Shown: positions 7,476 to 15,717 of the stretch, in pieces | Layout of the letters: the number at the start of each line of letters is the position of its first letter | Numbering within the stretch: position 1 is the stretch's first letter | Assembly (NCBI RefSeq): GCF_001542855.1 | Contig: NZ_LNBY01000017.1 | Coordinates: forward strand, 1-64,000 | DNA length: 64,000 nt | Direction: 5' to 3' | Source of the DNA: Erythrobacter sp. AP23 | GTDB lineage: Bacteria > Pseudomonadota > Alphaproteobacteria > Sphingomonadales > Sphingomonadaceae | Made by a program: the position numbers and the translations under genes | The notes under the pieces: model-generated | Told to the model about the DNA's origin: nothing | Databases searched by the model: none | What the model saw: the letters and a program-made list of their open reading frames with translations, nothing else

Positions 7476-8663
7476 ATGTCCGACGAATTCTACCGCATCA
7501 AACGCATGCCCCCCTATGTCATCGCCGAAGTCAACGCGATGCGGCATGCCGCGCGGCAGGCCGGGCGCGACATCATCGACCTCGGCATGGGCAATCCCGA
7601 CCAGCCGCCGCCCCAGCATGTGATCGACAAATTGTGCGAGGTCGCGGCGAAACCCGATGCGCATGGCTATTCGCAGTCGAAGGGCATTCCCGGCCTCAGG
7701 CGCGCCCAGGCGAATTACTACCAGCGCCGCTTCGGGGTCGAGCTGAATCCGGAAACCGAGGTGGTCGTCACCATGGGCTCGAAAGAGGGCCTGTCGTCCA
7801 TGGCGACTGCGATCAGCGCGCCGGGCGACGTCATCCTCGCGCCCAGCCCGGCCTATCCGATCCACACCTACGGCTTCATCATTGCCGGCGCCACGATCCG
7901 CAGCGTGCCGACGACGCCCGACGAACAGTACTGGAAGGCGCTCGACAATGCGATGGCCTATACCGTCCCGCGCCCGACGGTGCTGGTGGTCAACTATCCC
8001 AGCAATCCGACGGCCGAGACGGTCGACCTCGCCTTCTACGAGCGGCTGGTCGAATGGGCGCGCAAGAACGAGGTCTGGGTGCTGTCCGACCTCGCCTATT
8101 CGGAACTCTATTACGACGGCAAGCCGACCCGTTCGATCCTCGAGGTGCCCGGCGCGAAGGATGTGGCGGTGGAATTCACTTCCATGTCGAAAACCTATTC
8201 CATGGCCGGCTGGCGGATCGGCTTCTGCGTCGGCAATACGCAGCTCGTCGCCGCGCTGACGCGGGTGAAGAGCTATCTCGACTACGGCGCCTTCACCCCG
8301 GTCCAGGCCGCTGCCTGCGCCGCGCTGAACGGGCCGCAGGACGTGGTCGAGCAAAACCGCCTGCGTTACCAGCAGCGGCGCGATGTGATGGTCGAGAGCT
8401 TCACGCGCGCAGGCTGGGAAATCCCCTCGCCGCCCGCCAGCATGTTCACCTGGGCGAAGCTTCCGCCCGGTTTCGAGGACATGGGCAGCCTCGAATTCTC
8501 CAAGCAATTGCTCCAGCATGCGGAAGTGGCCGTGGCGGCCGGGGTCGGTTTCGGCGAGGAGGGCGAGGGCTATGTCCGCATCGCCATGGTCGAGAACGAG
8601 CAGCGCATTCGTCAGGCGGCGCGCAATGTAAAGCGCTTCCTCGCCGAACACGCGCGCGGATAG
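7476..8663 (+). CDS. AlaC-type pyridoxal-phosphate aminotransferase
   Basis: A 395-aa fold-type I aminotransferase of the aspartate/LL-diaminopimelate/AlaC group. It contains the PLP-binding lysine in SMSKTYSMAGWRIGF, the NYPSNPTAE motif (Asn binding the PLP O3'), DLAYSELYYDG (the Asp that binds the pyridine nitrogen), and the carboxylate-binding Arg near the C-terminus (YVRIAMVENEQRIRQA). The closest match by eye is alanine transaminase AlaC (glutamate-pyruvate), but substrate specificity is not certain. GAGG precedes the ATG at 7476, preferred over the ATG at 7458. It is divergent from phaC with a 135-nt shared upstream region. Confidence 0.9.
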   Translation: MSDEFYRIKRMPPYVIAEVNAMRHAARQAGRDIIDLGMGNPDQPPPQHVIDKLCEVAAKPDAHGYSQSKGIPGLRRAQANYYQRRFGVELNPETEVVVTMGSKEGLSSMATAISAPGDVILAPSPAYPIHTYGFIIAGATIRSVPTTPDEQYWKALDNAMAYTVPRPTVLVVNYPSNPTAETVDLAFYERLVEWARKNEVWVLSDLAYSELYYDGKPTRSILEVPGAKDVAVEFTSMSKTYSMAGWRIGFCVGNTQLVAALTRVKSYLDYGAFTPVQAAACAALNGPQDVVEQNRLRYQQRRDVMVESFTRAGWEIPSPPASMFTWAKLPPGFEDMGSLEFSKQLLQHAEVAVAAGVGFGEEGEGYVRIAMVENEQRIRQAARNVKRFLAEHARG

Positions 8664-8766
8664 CGCCGAAGAAACATCCGAAACGGTAGTAGTTCTACGC
8701 TACCCCCGTTCCCAAATACATGCGTTGTCTTCACCTTCGGATTCATCCGGGGGCAAGGGGCGATTC

Positions 8767-9435
8767 GTGACTTTTCCGACACTCCAGTGGCTATCGCGCA
8801 GTCCTTCGGTGCCGGCGCGCTGGGACTTGCGGCTCGTGAACTGGACGATGGACCATGCAACGATCCGCGCGCGGGATTGCGAACGCCTGCTCGGCGTGCT
8901 CGACTGGCGGCCGGACAGCAGGCTGCCGCAATGGCGCGAGCTTGCCGGGCGTGCCTTCGTCGTCGCGGTCGGTGTCGACGATCCGGCCGAACGCGCCGGG
9001 CTGCTCGGCCAGGGATTCGGCGATGCGCTGGGAAACCGCATCGCCTTCGTCGAACTGGGCACGCGTCTGCTGGTACTCAAGGGCGCGAACGACGCCATGC
9101 CGCGGCGGCTGGCCGCAGGACCGGTCACGCTCGACCTGTTTCACCGCGACGGATGGGTCGGGGGGCGCTGGCTGGGGCTGCACCCGCGCGAATTCAAATT
9201 GCTCTGGCGGCTCGCCGAAACGCCCGGCACGCGGGTATCGAGCGCGCGCCTTCTGCGCGAAGTCTGGCGACTGGAACATTTGCCCGAAACCAATTCGCTC
9301 GCGGTTCATGTCTCGCGCCTGCGCGCCAAGCTCGCGATCGCGGGCTGCGACTGGCTGGTGCGAACGCATCCGGAGGGCGGATATCGCCTCGTGACCTCTC
9401 CCAAGGCGGAGGAAATGCGCGCGCATTGCGCCTGA
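8767..9435 (+). CDS. Orphan winged-helix (OmpR/PhoB-type) transcriptional regulator with degenerate receiver
   Basis: A 222-aa protein. The C-terminal about 95 residues are a Trans_reg_C winged helix: LHPREFKLLWRLAETPGTRVSSARLLREVW, the recognition-helix region NSLAVHVSRLRAKL, and the wing HPEGGYRLV. The N-terminal about 120 residues look like a collapsed receiver (VVAVGVDDPAERAGLLGQGFGDAL) without an acidic pocket or phospho-acceptor Asp. No kinase gene is adjacent. The start chosen is GTG at 8767 with AAGGGG upstream; a TTG at 8725 would add 14 residues. The targets are unknown. Confidence 0.8.
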   Translation: MTFPTLQWLSRSPSVPARWDLRLVNWTMDHATIRARDCERLLGVLDWRPDSRLPQWRELAGRAFVVAVGVDDPAERAGLLGQGFGDALGNRIAFVELGTRLLVLKGANDAMPRRLAAGPVTLDLFHRDGWVGGRWLGLHPREFKLLWRLAETPGTRVSSARLLREVWRLEHLPETNSLAVHVSRLRAKLAIAGCDWLVRTHPEGGYRLVTSPKAEEMRAHCA

Positions 9436-9455
9436 CTCGTGCCGTCCCGCTGGAC

Positions 9456-9472
9456 TTTACGCTTACGTAAGG
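9456..9472. promoter_or_regulatory. Palindromic site TTTACG-N-TTACGTAAG upstream of enoyl-CoA hydratase
   Basis: The sequence tttacgcttacgtaagg begins 58 nt before the enoyl-CoA hydratase ATG. The half-site ttacgtaagg recurs exactly at 13487-13496, upstream of the acyl-CoA thioesterase gene. Paired TTTACG/ACGTAA arms resemble sites of MerR-type LiuR and related acyl-CoA-catabolism regulators. The regulator identity is an inference. Confidence 0.5.
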
Positions 9473-9513
9473 TACCAAGGGACCAAACGACATTTCCGAC
9501 GAGAGGCAGAGCC

Positions 9514-10311
9514 ATGAATTTCAGCGACCGCGTATCCATCGATCTGGCCGACAACGGCGTGGCGCAGGTGCGCTTCACCCGCGGCGACAAGATGAATGCG
9601 CTCGACCCCACGCAGTTCGAGGCGATCACCGAGGCGGGTAATGCATTGCGCGAGATGGCGGGCCTGCGCGTGGCGGTGCTCTCGGGCGAGGGGCGCGCCT
9701 TTTGCGCCGGGCTCGATACCTCCAGCTTCGGCGGGGATCCGACGGGGTCGGGCACGCTCGCAGAACGGACGCACGGCAATGCCAATCGCTCGCAGGAAGC
9801 CGCGATGACCTGGCGCAAGTGCCCCGTGCCGGTAATCGCCGCAGTCCACGGCGTGTGTTTCGGCGGCGGTCTGCAGATCGCCAGCGGCGCCGATATCCGC
9901 GTGGTTCATCCGGCGACGCGTATGGCGGTGATGGAAATGAAGTGGGGCCTCGTGCCCGACATGGGCGGTTTTGCCCTGTGGCGCGGCCTGGTGCGCGACG
10001 ATGTGCTGCGCGAGCTGACCTATACCAACCGCGAATTTTCCGGTGCCGACGCGCTCGGCCTCGGCTTTGCCACCATGGTCGAGGACGATCCGCTCGCCCG
10101 CGCCACCGCCATCGCCGAAACCATCGCCAACAAGAACCCGCAGGCCATTCGCGGTGCCAAGCGCCTGTTCAAGGTGATGCAAGAGGAAGGGGAAGACGCG
10201 ATCCTGCTCGCCGAAAGCGAGGAACAGGATCAGATCATCCGCACACCCAACCAGGTCGAGGCGGTCATGGCCGAAATGCAGAAGCGCGCCCCGTCCTTCA
10301 CCGACGGGTGA
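9514..10311 (+). CDS. Crotonase-family enoyl-CoA hydratase
   Basis: A 265-aa protein. The crotonase fold shows the oxyanion-hole segments SGEGRAFCAGLD (first NH donor) and HGVCFGGGLQIASGADIRV (second), and the catalytic-region segment MEMKWGLVPDMGG. The position equivalent to the first hydratase glutamate lies in the TRMAVMEMKWGL stretch; the second acidic residue is replaced by Asp in VPDMGG, as in several enoyl-CoA hydratase/isomerase variants. It is probably in beta-oxidation or branched-chain CoA-ester breakdown. GAGAGG lies upstream of the ATG at 9514; an upstream start at 9439 would run across the palindromic site and is not used. Confidence 0.88.
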   Translation: MNFSDRVSIDLADNGVAQVRFTRGDKMNALDPTQFEAITEAGNALREMAGLRVAVLSGEGRAFCAGLDTSSFGGDPTGSGTLAERTHGNANRSQEAAMTWRKCPVPVIAAVHGVCFGGGLQIASGADIRVVHPATRMAVMEMKWGLVPDMGGFALWRGLVRDDVLRELTYTNREFSGADALGLGFATMVEDDPLARATAIAETIANKNPQAIRGAKRLFKVMQEEGEDAILLAESEEQDQIIRTPNQVEAVMAEMQKRAPSFTDG

Positions 10312-10387
10312 GTGCGCGCCGATCCACTCGAAATTGCGCCCCCAGGGAAATGGGCGCTCCAGACCGGGGTGACGGGGAGAGTAGCGC

Positions 10388-10498
10388 TTGGCCACGACAA
10401 AACCTGGAAATCGCAAGCTATCGCCGCTGAAGGCCGCGCTCGCCATCCTCGGGCTGTTTGCAGCGGTATCGCTGCTGGGCGGAACGGCGATCTGGTAG
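10388..10498 (+). other. Signal-anchor coding segment of the PQQ dehydrogenase, ended by an in-frame TAG
   Basis: Starting at TTG 10388 (GGGGAGAG upstream), the frame encodes a short basic leader and one strong hydrophobic helix, KAALAILGLFAAVSLLGG, then TAIW and a TAG at 10496-10498. The next codon is GTG (10499), which opens the quinoprotein frame without shift. In an intact gene the TAG codon would be expected to be a sense codon such as TAC/TAT (Tyr). This segment would supply the membrane anchor or export signal that the downstream ORF lacks. Confidence 0.75.
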
Positions 10499-12436
10499 GT
10501 GCTCGGGCTGGCGGACGATCTCGATATCGACGGACGCGCCGCACAGGTCCGCACGGTCGAGCCCGGCTTCGGCGCAGGCTGGGGCGCCTATGGCGGCGAT
10601 GCGCTGGGATCGCGCTATTCGAACGCGGCGCAGATCACGCCCGAGAACGTCGGCGATCTGGAGATCGCCTGGCAGGTCTCCACCGGCGCGCTCGAGGGAC
10701 GCGATTCGGCCCGGTCGCGCACTGCCTTCCAGACCACGCCGATCCTCGCGGAAGACCGGCTGGTCCTGTGCACCCAGTTCAACGAGGTAATCGCGCTCGC
10801 CCCCGATACGGGCGAAGAAATCTGGCGCCATGATCCGCAGATCCCGATCGACGGCCGGCCCGCCAACCAGTTCACCTGCCGCGGCGTCAGCTACTGGCAG
10901 GGCGAGGGGCCCGACGATGCGCCCTGTTCCTCGCGCATATTCACCGGCACGGTCGATGCGCGGCTGATCGCGCTCGATACGCGCACCGGCGAGCCCTGCG
11001 CCGAATTCGGCGTCGGTGGGTCTGTGCGGATCGAGCCGAGCATGTCGCTGCGCTGGCCCGGCGAGTTCCAGATCACCTCGGCCCCGGCGATCGTGGGCGA
11101 CGTCGTCATCACCGGCTCGGCCATCGGCGACAATCTGCGGACCGATGCACCGGTCGGGATCGTCCACGCGTTCGACGTGCGCAGCGGCGAGCCTTTGTGG
11201 ACCTTCAACCCGGTGCCACGCGATCCGGACGATCCGGCGCGGGAAAGCTGGGCGGGCAATTCGGCCGACACGACCGGTCATGCCAATGTCTGGTCGACGA
11301 TTTCGGTGGATGCGCAGCGCGGCCTCGTCTTCCTCCCCACCTCCAGCCCCAGCCCCGATTATTTCGGCGGCAACCGCGTGGGCGATAATCGCTATGCCAA
11401 TTCGGTCGTCGCACTCGATGGCCGGACGGGCGAGGTGGCATGGCATTTCCAGACAGTGCACCACGATCTGTGGGATTACGACGTGCCCGCGCAACCCGGG
11501 CTCTACCAGGTCTGGAAAGACGGCCGCGCGCATGATGTCGTCGCGCAGGTTACCAAGACGGGTCATGTCTTCGTGCTCGACCGCGAGACGGGCGAGCCCT
11601 TCCTCCCGGTCGTGGAGCGGCCGGTCCCGCAGGGCGGCGTGGAAGGCGAAGTGCTGTCACCCACCCAGCCGTTTCCCGTCCGCACACCGCCGCTGGTCCG
11701 CAACACGCTCGATCCCTGGGATGCCTTCGGGGTGACGCTGTGGGACCGCTGGGCCTGTGCCAATGCCATCTCCGACCTGCGCCGCGAAGGCCTCTACACG
11801 CCGCCGAGCGAGCGGGGCACGCTGGCCTATCCCTTCACCGGGGGCGGGGCGAACTGGGGCAGCGCTGCCTTCGATCCGGGCCGCAACCTGCTGGTGGTCA
11901 ACATGAACAACGTCGCCGCCTTCGTGCGCCTGACCAGGCGTCCGGACGAAGGCGAGGAGGTCGATGCGATCGAGGATGGCGCCGAATTCGCCCCGATGGA
12001 GGGCTCGCCCTATGTCATGCACCGTGCACCGCTGCTCTCGCCGCTCGGCCTGCCGTGCTCGCCGCCGCCCTGGGGCGTGCTCGCGGCGGTGGACCTCGCA
12101 AGCGGCGAGATCGTCTGGCGGCGGACTCTCGGCACGACCGAGGACCTCGCGCCGGGTGGTATTGCGCTCGACATCGGGACGCCCAGCCTCGGCGGGCCGG
12201 TCGTGACTGCCTCCGGTCTCGTGTTCATCGGTGCGACGATGGACGATTACCTGCGCGCCTTCGACGTCGAGACGGGGCGCGAATTGTGGAAGGGCAGGCT
12301 GCCTGCGGGCGGGCAGGCGACGCCGATGACCTACCGATATGGCGGCAGGCAATATGTCGTCATCGCCGCGGGCGGGCACAGCACTGCCGGGACCCGCATC
12401 GGCGACAGCCTGGCCGCCTTCGCCTTGCCCGAATAG
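10499..12436 (+). CDS. PQQ-dependent dehydrogenase (glucose/quinate/alcohol type), N-terminus interrupted
   Basis: A 645-aa quinoprotein beta-propeller. Repeated propeller blades carry tryptophan-docking segments (GDLEIAWQV, TGEEIWRHD, TGEVAWHFQTVHHDLWDYD, SGEIVWRRTL, TGRELWKGRL). HHDLWDYD and the final GGRQYVVIAAGGH block are typical of membrane-bound PQQ dehydrogenases that feed electrons to ubiquinone in the periplasm. The ORF starts with GTG immediately after an in-frame TAG and by itself has no signal peptide, so it would stay cytoplasmic unless TAG is read through or is an assembly error. It could be a recent pseudogene. The substrate is not deducible. Confidence 0.85.
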   Translation: MLGLADDLDIDGRAAQVRTVEPGFGAGWGAYGGDALGSRYSNAAQITPENVGDLEIAWQVSTGALEGRDSARSRTAFQTTPILAEDRLVLCTQFNEVIALAPDTGEEIWRHDPQIPIDGRPANQFTCRGVSYWQGEGPDDAPCSSRIFTGTVDARLIALDTRTGEPCAEFGVGGSVRIEPSMSLRWPGEFQITSAPAIVGDVVITGSAIGDNLRTDAPVGIVHAFDVRSGEPLWTFNPVPRDPDDPARESWAGNSADTTGHANVWSTISVDAQRGLVFLPTSSPSPDYFGGNRVGDNRYANSVVALDGRTGEVAWHFQTVHHDLWDYDVPAQPGLYQVWKDGRAHDVVAQVTKTGHVFVLDRETGEPFLPVVERPVPQGGVEGEVLSPTQPFPVRTPPLVRNTLDPWDAFGVTLWDRWACANAISDLRREGLYTPPSERGTLAYPFTGGGANWGSAAFDPGRNLLVVNMNNVAAFVRLTRRPDEGEEVDAIEDGAEFAPMEGSPYVMHRAPLLSPLGLPCSPPPWGVLAAVDLASGEIVWRRTLGTTEDLAPGGIALDIGTPSLGGPVVTASGLVFIGATMDDYLRAFDVETGRELWKGRLPAGGQATPMTYRYGGRQYVVIAAGGHSTAGTRIGDSLAAFALPE

Positions 12437-12662
12437 GCCGGCGTTCGGTCCGCCCGCTGGGTTTGGGCACTTTCCTACAGACTGCCATCCGCCCTAACAT
12501 CGGGACGTTCTTTGAAGATCGTCTATCCGGCGTGTATCGCCGACCTCGCCCGCCCGCCGGAAAAGGTCACAGGTGCTGCAGAGCGTTTCGGCGCATATGT
12601 CTGTAATCGCAGCCGAATTGCGGAAGGTCACGGTTTCCGAAAGCCGCGTCGGCGGTCCAGGT

Positions 12663-13454
12663 TCAGCCGAACACCGCCACGCATTGCATCCCGTCGAGCA
12701 CCTGCCGGCCGTCGGCGTTCCACAACCTCAGCCGTTCGCTGGAATAGCCGTGCGCGGCATGCTGGCTGGCATTCTCGCTCATCCACCAGCCGTCGCGCGT
12801 CTGCGGTGCCGGCTCGAGCAGGTTGAACGACCAGTTGATCGAGCTGATCGGCCCCTGCCGCTGCATCGCGCGCATTGCGCCGGGCGGGAGGACATCGCCG
12901 AGCAGGATCAGCTCGCTTATGGGGTCGAGCCCTTCGCGATCCGTCAGCCGTGCCCAGCGGCGCACCACGGGCTCGCCAGGGCCCTGCAGCTCCTGTGCAC
13001 GGCGGATCTCGAAATTGTTCTGGATGAAGGCCGGGCCCTGGCCCTTCATCGCGATCTCCGCTTCCTCGGGCGGTCCGGGCCAGTCGGCAACCGGTGCGGC
13101 ATCGTGCACTGCGTTCGCCTCGCGCTCGGTGCCGAACAGCCAGAAGGCGGTGAGCGTGCATTTGCCTTCCGACCACAGCTCGCTGCGCACCTGCGCGACA
13201 TTGCGCCCCTGCCGCACGATTGCGCGCTTCAGCTCGACCTCCGGCCCGGTCGGCGCGACGAAGGCCACCTGCGCGGCGCGTAGCGGCGGCAGGTCGGGAA
13301 AGGCGCGGGTCGCCGCGGTGTAGGCGATCAGGGCCGAGGCACCGCCGTATAGCGTCCTCCCCTGCATCCAGTTGTCGAGGCCGGAAAAGCGGGTTTCCCC
13401 GCCCTTGGCGGTGATCGGATCGAGAAGGCTGGCAATGCTCATGAAGGCGGTCAT
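12663..13454 (-). CDS. Acyl-CoA thioesterase family protein (double hotdog)
   Basis: A 263-aa protein. It has the double-hotdog TesB/4HBT_3-type pattern: NWMQGRTLYGGASALIAYTAATRAFPDLPPLRAAQVAFVAPTGPE is split here by the usual 'GR-hh-GG' turn, and the second hotdog ends in SSERLRLWNADGRQVLDGMQCVAVF, matching 'd..G.l.a...Q'. It is predicted to hydrolyse acyl-CoA to a free acid plus CoA. The start is placed at ATG 13454 (AGAGG just upstream, short spacing); an in-frame ATG at 13442 is an alternative, while the ATG at 13499 would swallow the palindromic site. It shares the ttacgtaagg element with the hydratase gene 4 kb away. Confidence 0.82.
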   Translation of the reverse strand: MTAFMSIASLLDPITAKGGETRFSGLDNWMQGRTLYGGASALIAYTAATRAFPDLPPLRAAQVAFVAPTGPEVELKRAIVRQGRNVAQVRSELWSEGKCTLTAFWLFGTEREANAVHDAAPVADWPGPPEEAEIAMKGQGPAFIQNNFEIRRAQELQGPGEPVVRRWARLTDREGLDPISELILLGDVLPPGAMRAMQRQGPISSINWSFNLLEPAPQTRDGWWMSENASQHAAHGYSSERLRLWNADGRQVLDGMQCVAVFG

Positions 13455-13482
13455 TGCCTCTGTCGTGCCGTGCGTCCAGACT

Positions 13483-13496
13483 GACGTTACGTAAGG
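13483..13496. promoter_or_regulatory. Second copy of the TTACGTAAGG element, upstream of the thioesterase
   Basis: The sequence gacgttacgtaagg (13483-13496) lies about 30 nt ahead of the minus-strand thioesterase start. Its core, acgttacgtaa, is partly self-complementary and matches ten bases of the site at 9463-9472. It is a candidate operator of the same acyl-CoA regulon. Confidence 0.45.
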
Positions 13497-13566
13497 CATG
13501 AAGTGACGATTGCCTTTAGGGCAGAGAATCGCTAGTGCGCCGCTTCCTTCCCGAGAGGGTGGGCGA

Positions 13567-13640
13567 GGCCCGATGGCGGAGTGGTTACGCAGAGGACTGC
13601 AAATCCTTGCACGCCGGTTCGATTCCGGCTCGGGCCTCCA
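13567..13640 (+). tRNA. tRNA-Cys (GCA)
   Basis: A 74-nt cloverleaf. The acceptor stem ggcccga/tcgggcc (13567-13573 with 13630-13636) pairs perfectly, the discriminator is U, and CCA is encoded (13638-13640). The anticodon loop has GCA at 13599-13601, and the T arm carries ggttcgattcc. Confidence 0.95.
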
Positions 13641-13663
13641 CTTCTCGCTGGTCGGCGAAGAGT

Positions 13664-13739
13664 GCCGCTTTAGCTCAGTTGGTAGAGCACATCATTCGTA
13701 ATGATGGGGTCACGTGTTCGAGTCACGTAAGCGGCACCA
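13664..13739 (+). tRNA. tRNA-Thr (CGT)
   Basis: A 76-nt cloverleaf. The acceptor stem gccgctt/aagcggc (13664-13670 with 13729-13735), discriminator A and encoded CCA (13737-13739) are visible. The D arm is tagctcagttggtagagc, and the anticodon CGT is at 13697-13699 (reads ACG). It lies 23 nt after tRNA-Cys, so the two are probably co-transcribed. Confidence 0.95.
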
Positions 13740-13895
13740 TTTTCCCAAGTGTCCGGAATTTACATGACATTTCCGTCGCGGAAGTGTTACGCAGACCCCC
13801 TGCCATAGAGAAGAGGCCCGATTCCAAGGGTCCGTCGGATCGCTGAGAATTTCGGCTAGCGCGCCCCGCAGGCGCGCGGTTGGGGGGCGATCCAG

Positions 13896-15716
13896 ATGGG
13901 CATTTGCCAGCACGACAACGACGAGATTGCGCGCGGTCCGAGGGCCGCCTTCCTTGGCATACAGGCCATGCTGCTGGCGGGGGGTGCGGCAGTTGCTGTA
14001 CCATCGGTTGCATACGCGCAAGCGGTGCCGAGCCGGACCGAGCTGACCCCGCCGCAGGCACGCGAGCCGGTCCGACCGCCGACCACGCTGACGATCGATG
14101 GCGGCATGGAACGCTCTCCCTGCGCGCTCGACGCGCCCGATCTTGCGGACATCAAGGTCACGCTCAACTCGGTGCGCTTCGTCGGTGCGGAAAAGGCGCC
14201 CGATGTCGCGCTGGATGGGGCCTATCAGAGCTACCTTGGGCGCGAGCTGCCGATCTCCGTGCTGTGCGACGTGCGCGCGGCGGCCAACCAGCGATTGCAG
14301 CGGGCAGGCTATCTCGCGACGGTCGAGATTCCGGCGCAGCGCCTGTCGAATGGCGATGCCGAGATGCGCATCGTGTTCGGCCGCGTGACCGCGCTGCGCG
14401 TGCGCGGCGATGCCGGGCCGTCGGAACGGCTGGTCGCCGGCTATCTCGAGCCGATCACGCAGGATGCCGTGTTCAACACGAGGCGGGCCGAGCGCTACCT
14501 GCTGCTGGCCGACGACTTGCCCGGCGTCGACGTTCGCCTTTCGCTGCGTCCGGCGGCGGACGGTGCACCCGGCGACCTGGTGGGTGACATCGCGGTGATC
14601 CGGCGTCGCGGCACGCTCGACTTCAATGTGCAGAACTATGGCGCCAAATCGCTGGGGCGGTTCGGCGGGCTTCTGCGCGGCGAGGTTTACGACATCACCG
14701 GCCTCGGCGATCGCACCAGCGTCGCGCTGTTCTCGACCGCGGACTTCGAAGAACAGCAGACCGTCCAGCTCGGGCACGATTTCGCGATCGGCGGCGAAGG
14801 GCTGCGGATGTTCGGCCAGTTCACCTACAGCTGGACCGATCCCGATCTCGACCTGCCGGGCCTGGACGTCGAGTCCGAAACGCTCTTCGCCACGCTCGGT
14901 CTGGCCTATCCGCTCCAGCGCAGCCGCAGCGCCTCGCACGTGCTCAGTGGCGGGTTCGATTTCGTCGACCAGGACCTGACGGTGAACGATTTGCGCCTAA
15001 CTCGCGACCGGGTGCGGACCGTCTTCCTGCGGCTCGACTCGTCCTATGTCGACGCCGACAGCATTTCGGGCACTAACGGGTACACGGCCTTCGAGCCCCG
15101 CCTCGGCGCTTTCGGTGCCGTGGAAGTGCGCCAGGGCATCGACGTGTTCGATGCCAGCCCCGACTGTCGCCCCAATCCCGGAGGCTGCATTGCGGCAGGC
15201 ATCGCACCCAACCGGATCGAGGCCGACCCCACCCCGCTGATGGTGCGGGTCGAAGGCCAGGCCGACTATCGCCCGCTGCCGGCATTGCGCTTCTCGCTCG
15301 GAATGAGCGCGCAATTCACCGGCGACCCACTCCCGGCGTTCGAAGAATTTGCCGGTGGAACCTATTCGATCGGACGCGGCTATGACCCGGGCAGCATCCT
15401 GGGCGACAATGGCTACGCGCTCTCCTTCGAGATCGGCTACGGCTCGTTGGCACCGGCCGGTCCGCGCGCAGTGGCGTGGGAGGGCTATCTCTTCACCGAC
15501 ATGGCCTGGGTGTGGAACGAGGATCCGAGCCGCGCCCCGCTCAATCCCGACCGGCTGTGGTCCGCAGGGGCGGGCGTCCGCTTTGCCTATGGCAGCGCGA
15601 TGCAGGCCGATGTGACGCTGGCCGTGCCGCTCGAAAAGCCGGACTTCGCCGCCGATCGCGGAGACGTTCGGCTGCTCTTCTCGCTCACCACCCGCCTGCT
15701 ACCCTGGAGGTTCTGA
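13896..15716 (+). CDS. Two-partner secretion outer-membrane transporter (FhaC/ShlB/TpsB family)
   Basis: A 606-aa protein. TpsB proteins are Omp85-superfamily beta-barrels that secrete one TpsA partner across the outer membrane. The signal peptide is at residues about 1-41 (cleavage AYA-QA), with a Pro-rich linker to about 65. Two POTRA-like domains follow (about 87-163 and 166-235), then a barrel to the C-terminal Phe (LLPWRF, a typical OMP end). The conserved loop-6 motif appears as GRGYDPG with Arg494 (canonical VRGY). It ends one base before the ATG of the giant gene, which is its evident substrate. It starts 156 nt after tRNA-Thr. Confidence 0.9.
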   Translation: MGICQHDNDEIARGPRAAFLGIQAMLLAGGAAVAVPSVAYAQAVPSRTELTPPQAREPVRPPTTLTIDGGMERSPCALDAPDLADIKVTLNSVRFVGAEKAPDVALDGAYQSYLGRELPISVLCDVRAAANQRLQRAGYLATVEIPAQRLSNGDAEMRIVFGRVTALRVRGDAGPSERLVAGYLEPITQDAVFNTRRAERYLLLADDLPGVDVRLSLRPAADGAPGDLVGDIAVIRRRGTLDFNVQNYGAKSLGRFGGLLRGEVYDITGLGDRTSVALFSTADFEEQQTVQLGHDFAIGGEGLRMFGQFTYSWTDPDLDLPGLDVESETLFATLGLAYPLQRSRSASHVLSGGFDFVDQDLTVNDLRLTRDRVRTVFLRLDSSYVDADSISGTNGYTAFEPRLGAFGAVEVRQGIDVFDASPDCRPNPGGCIAAGIAPNRIEADPTPLMVRVEGQADYRPLPALRFSLGMSAQFTGDPLPAFEEFAGGTYSIGRGYDPGSILGDNGYALSFEIGYGSLAPAGPRAVAWEGYLFTDMAWVWNEDPSRAPLNPDRLWSAGAGVRFAYGSAMQADVTLAVPLEKPDFAADRGDVRLLFSLTTRLLPWRF

Positions 15717-15717
15717 C

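Noticed and set aside
7407-8651. 414-codon open frame on the minus strand
   Set aside because: Antisense to the aminotransferase, which has complete PLP motifs.
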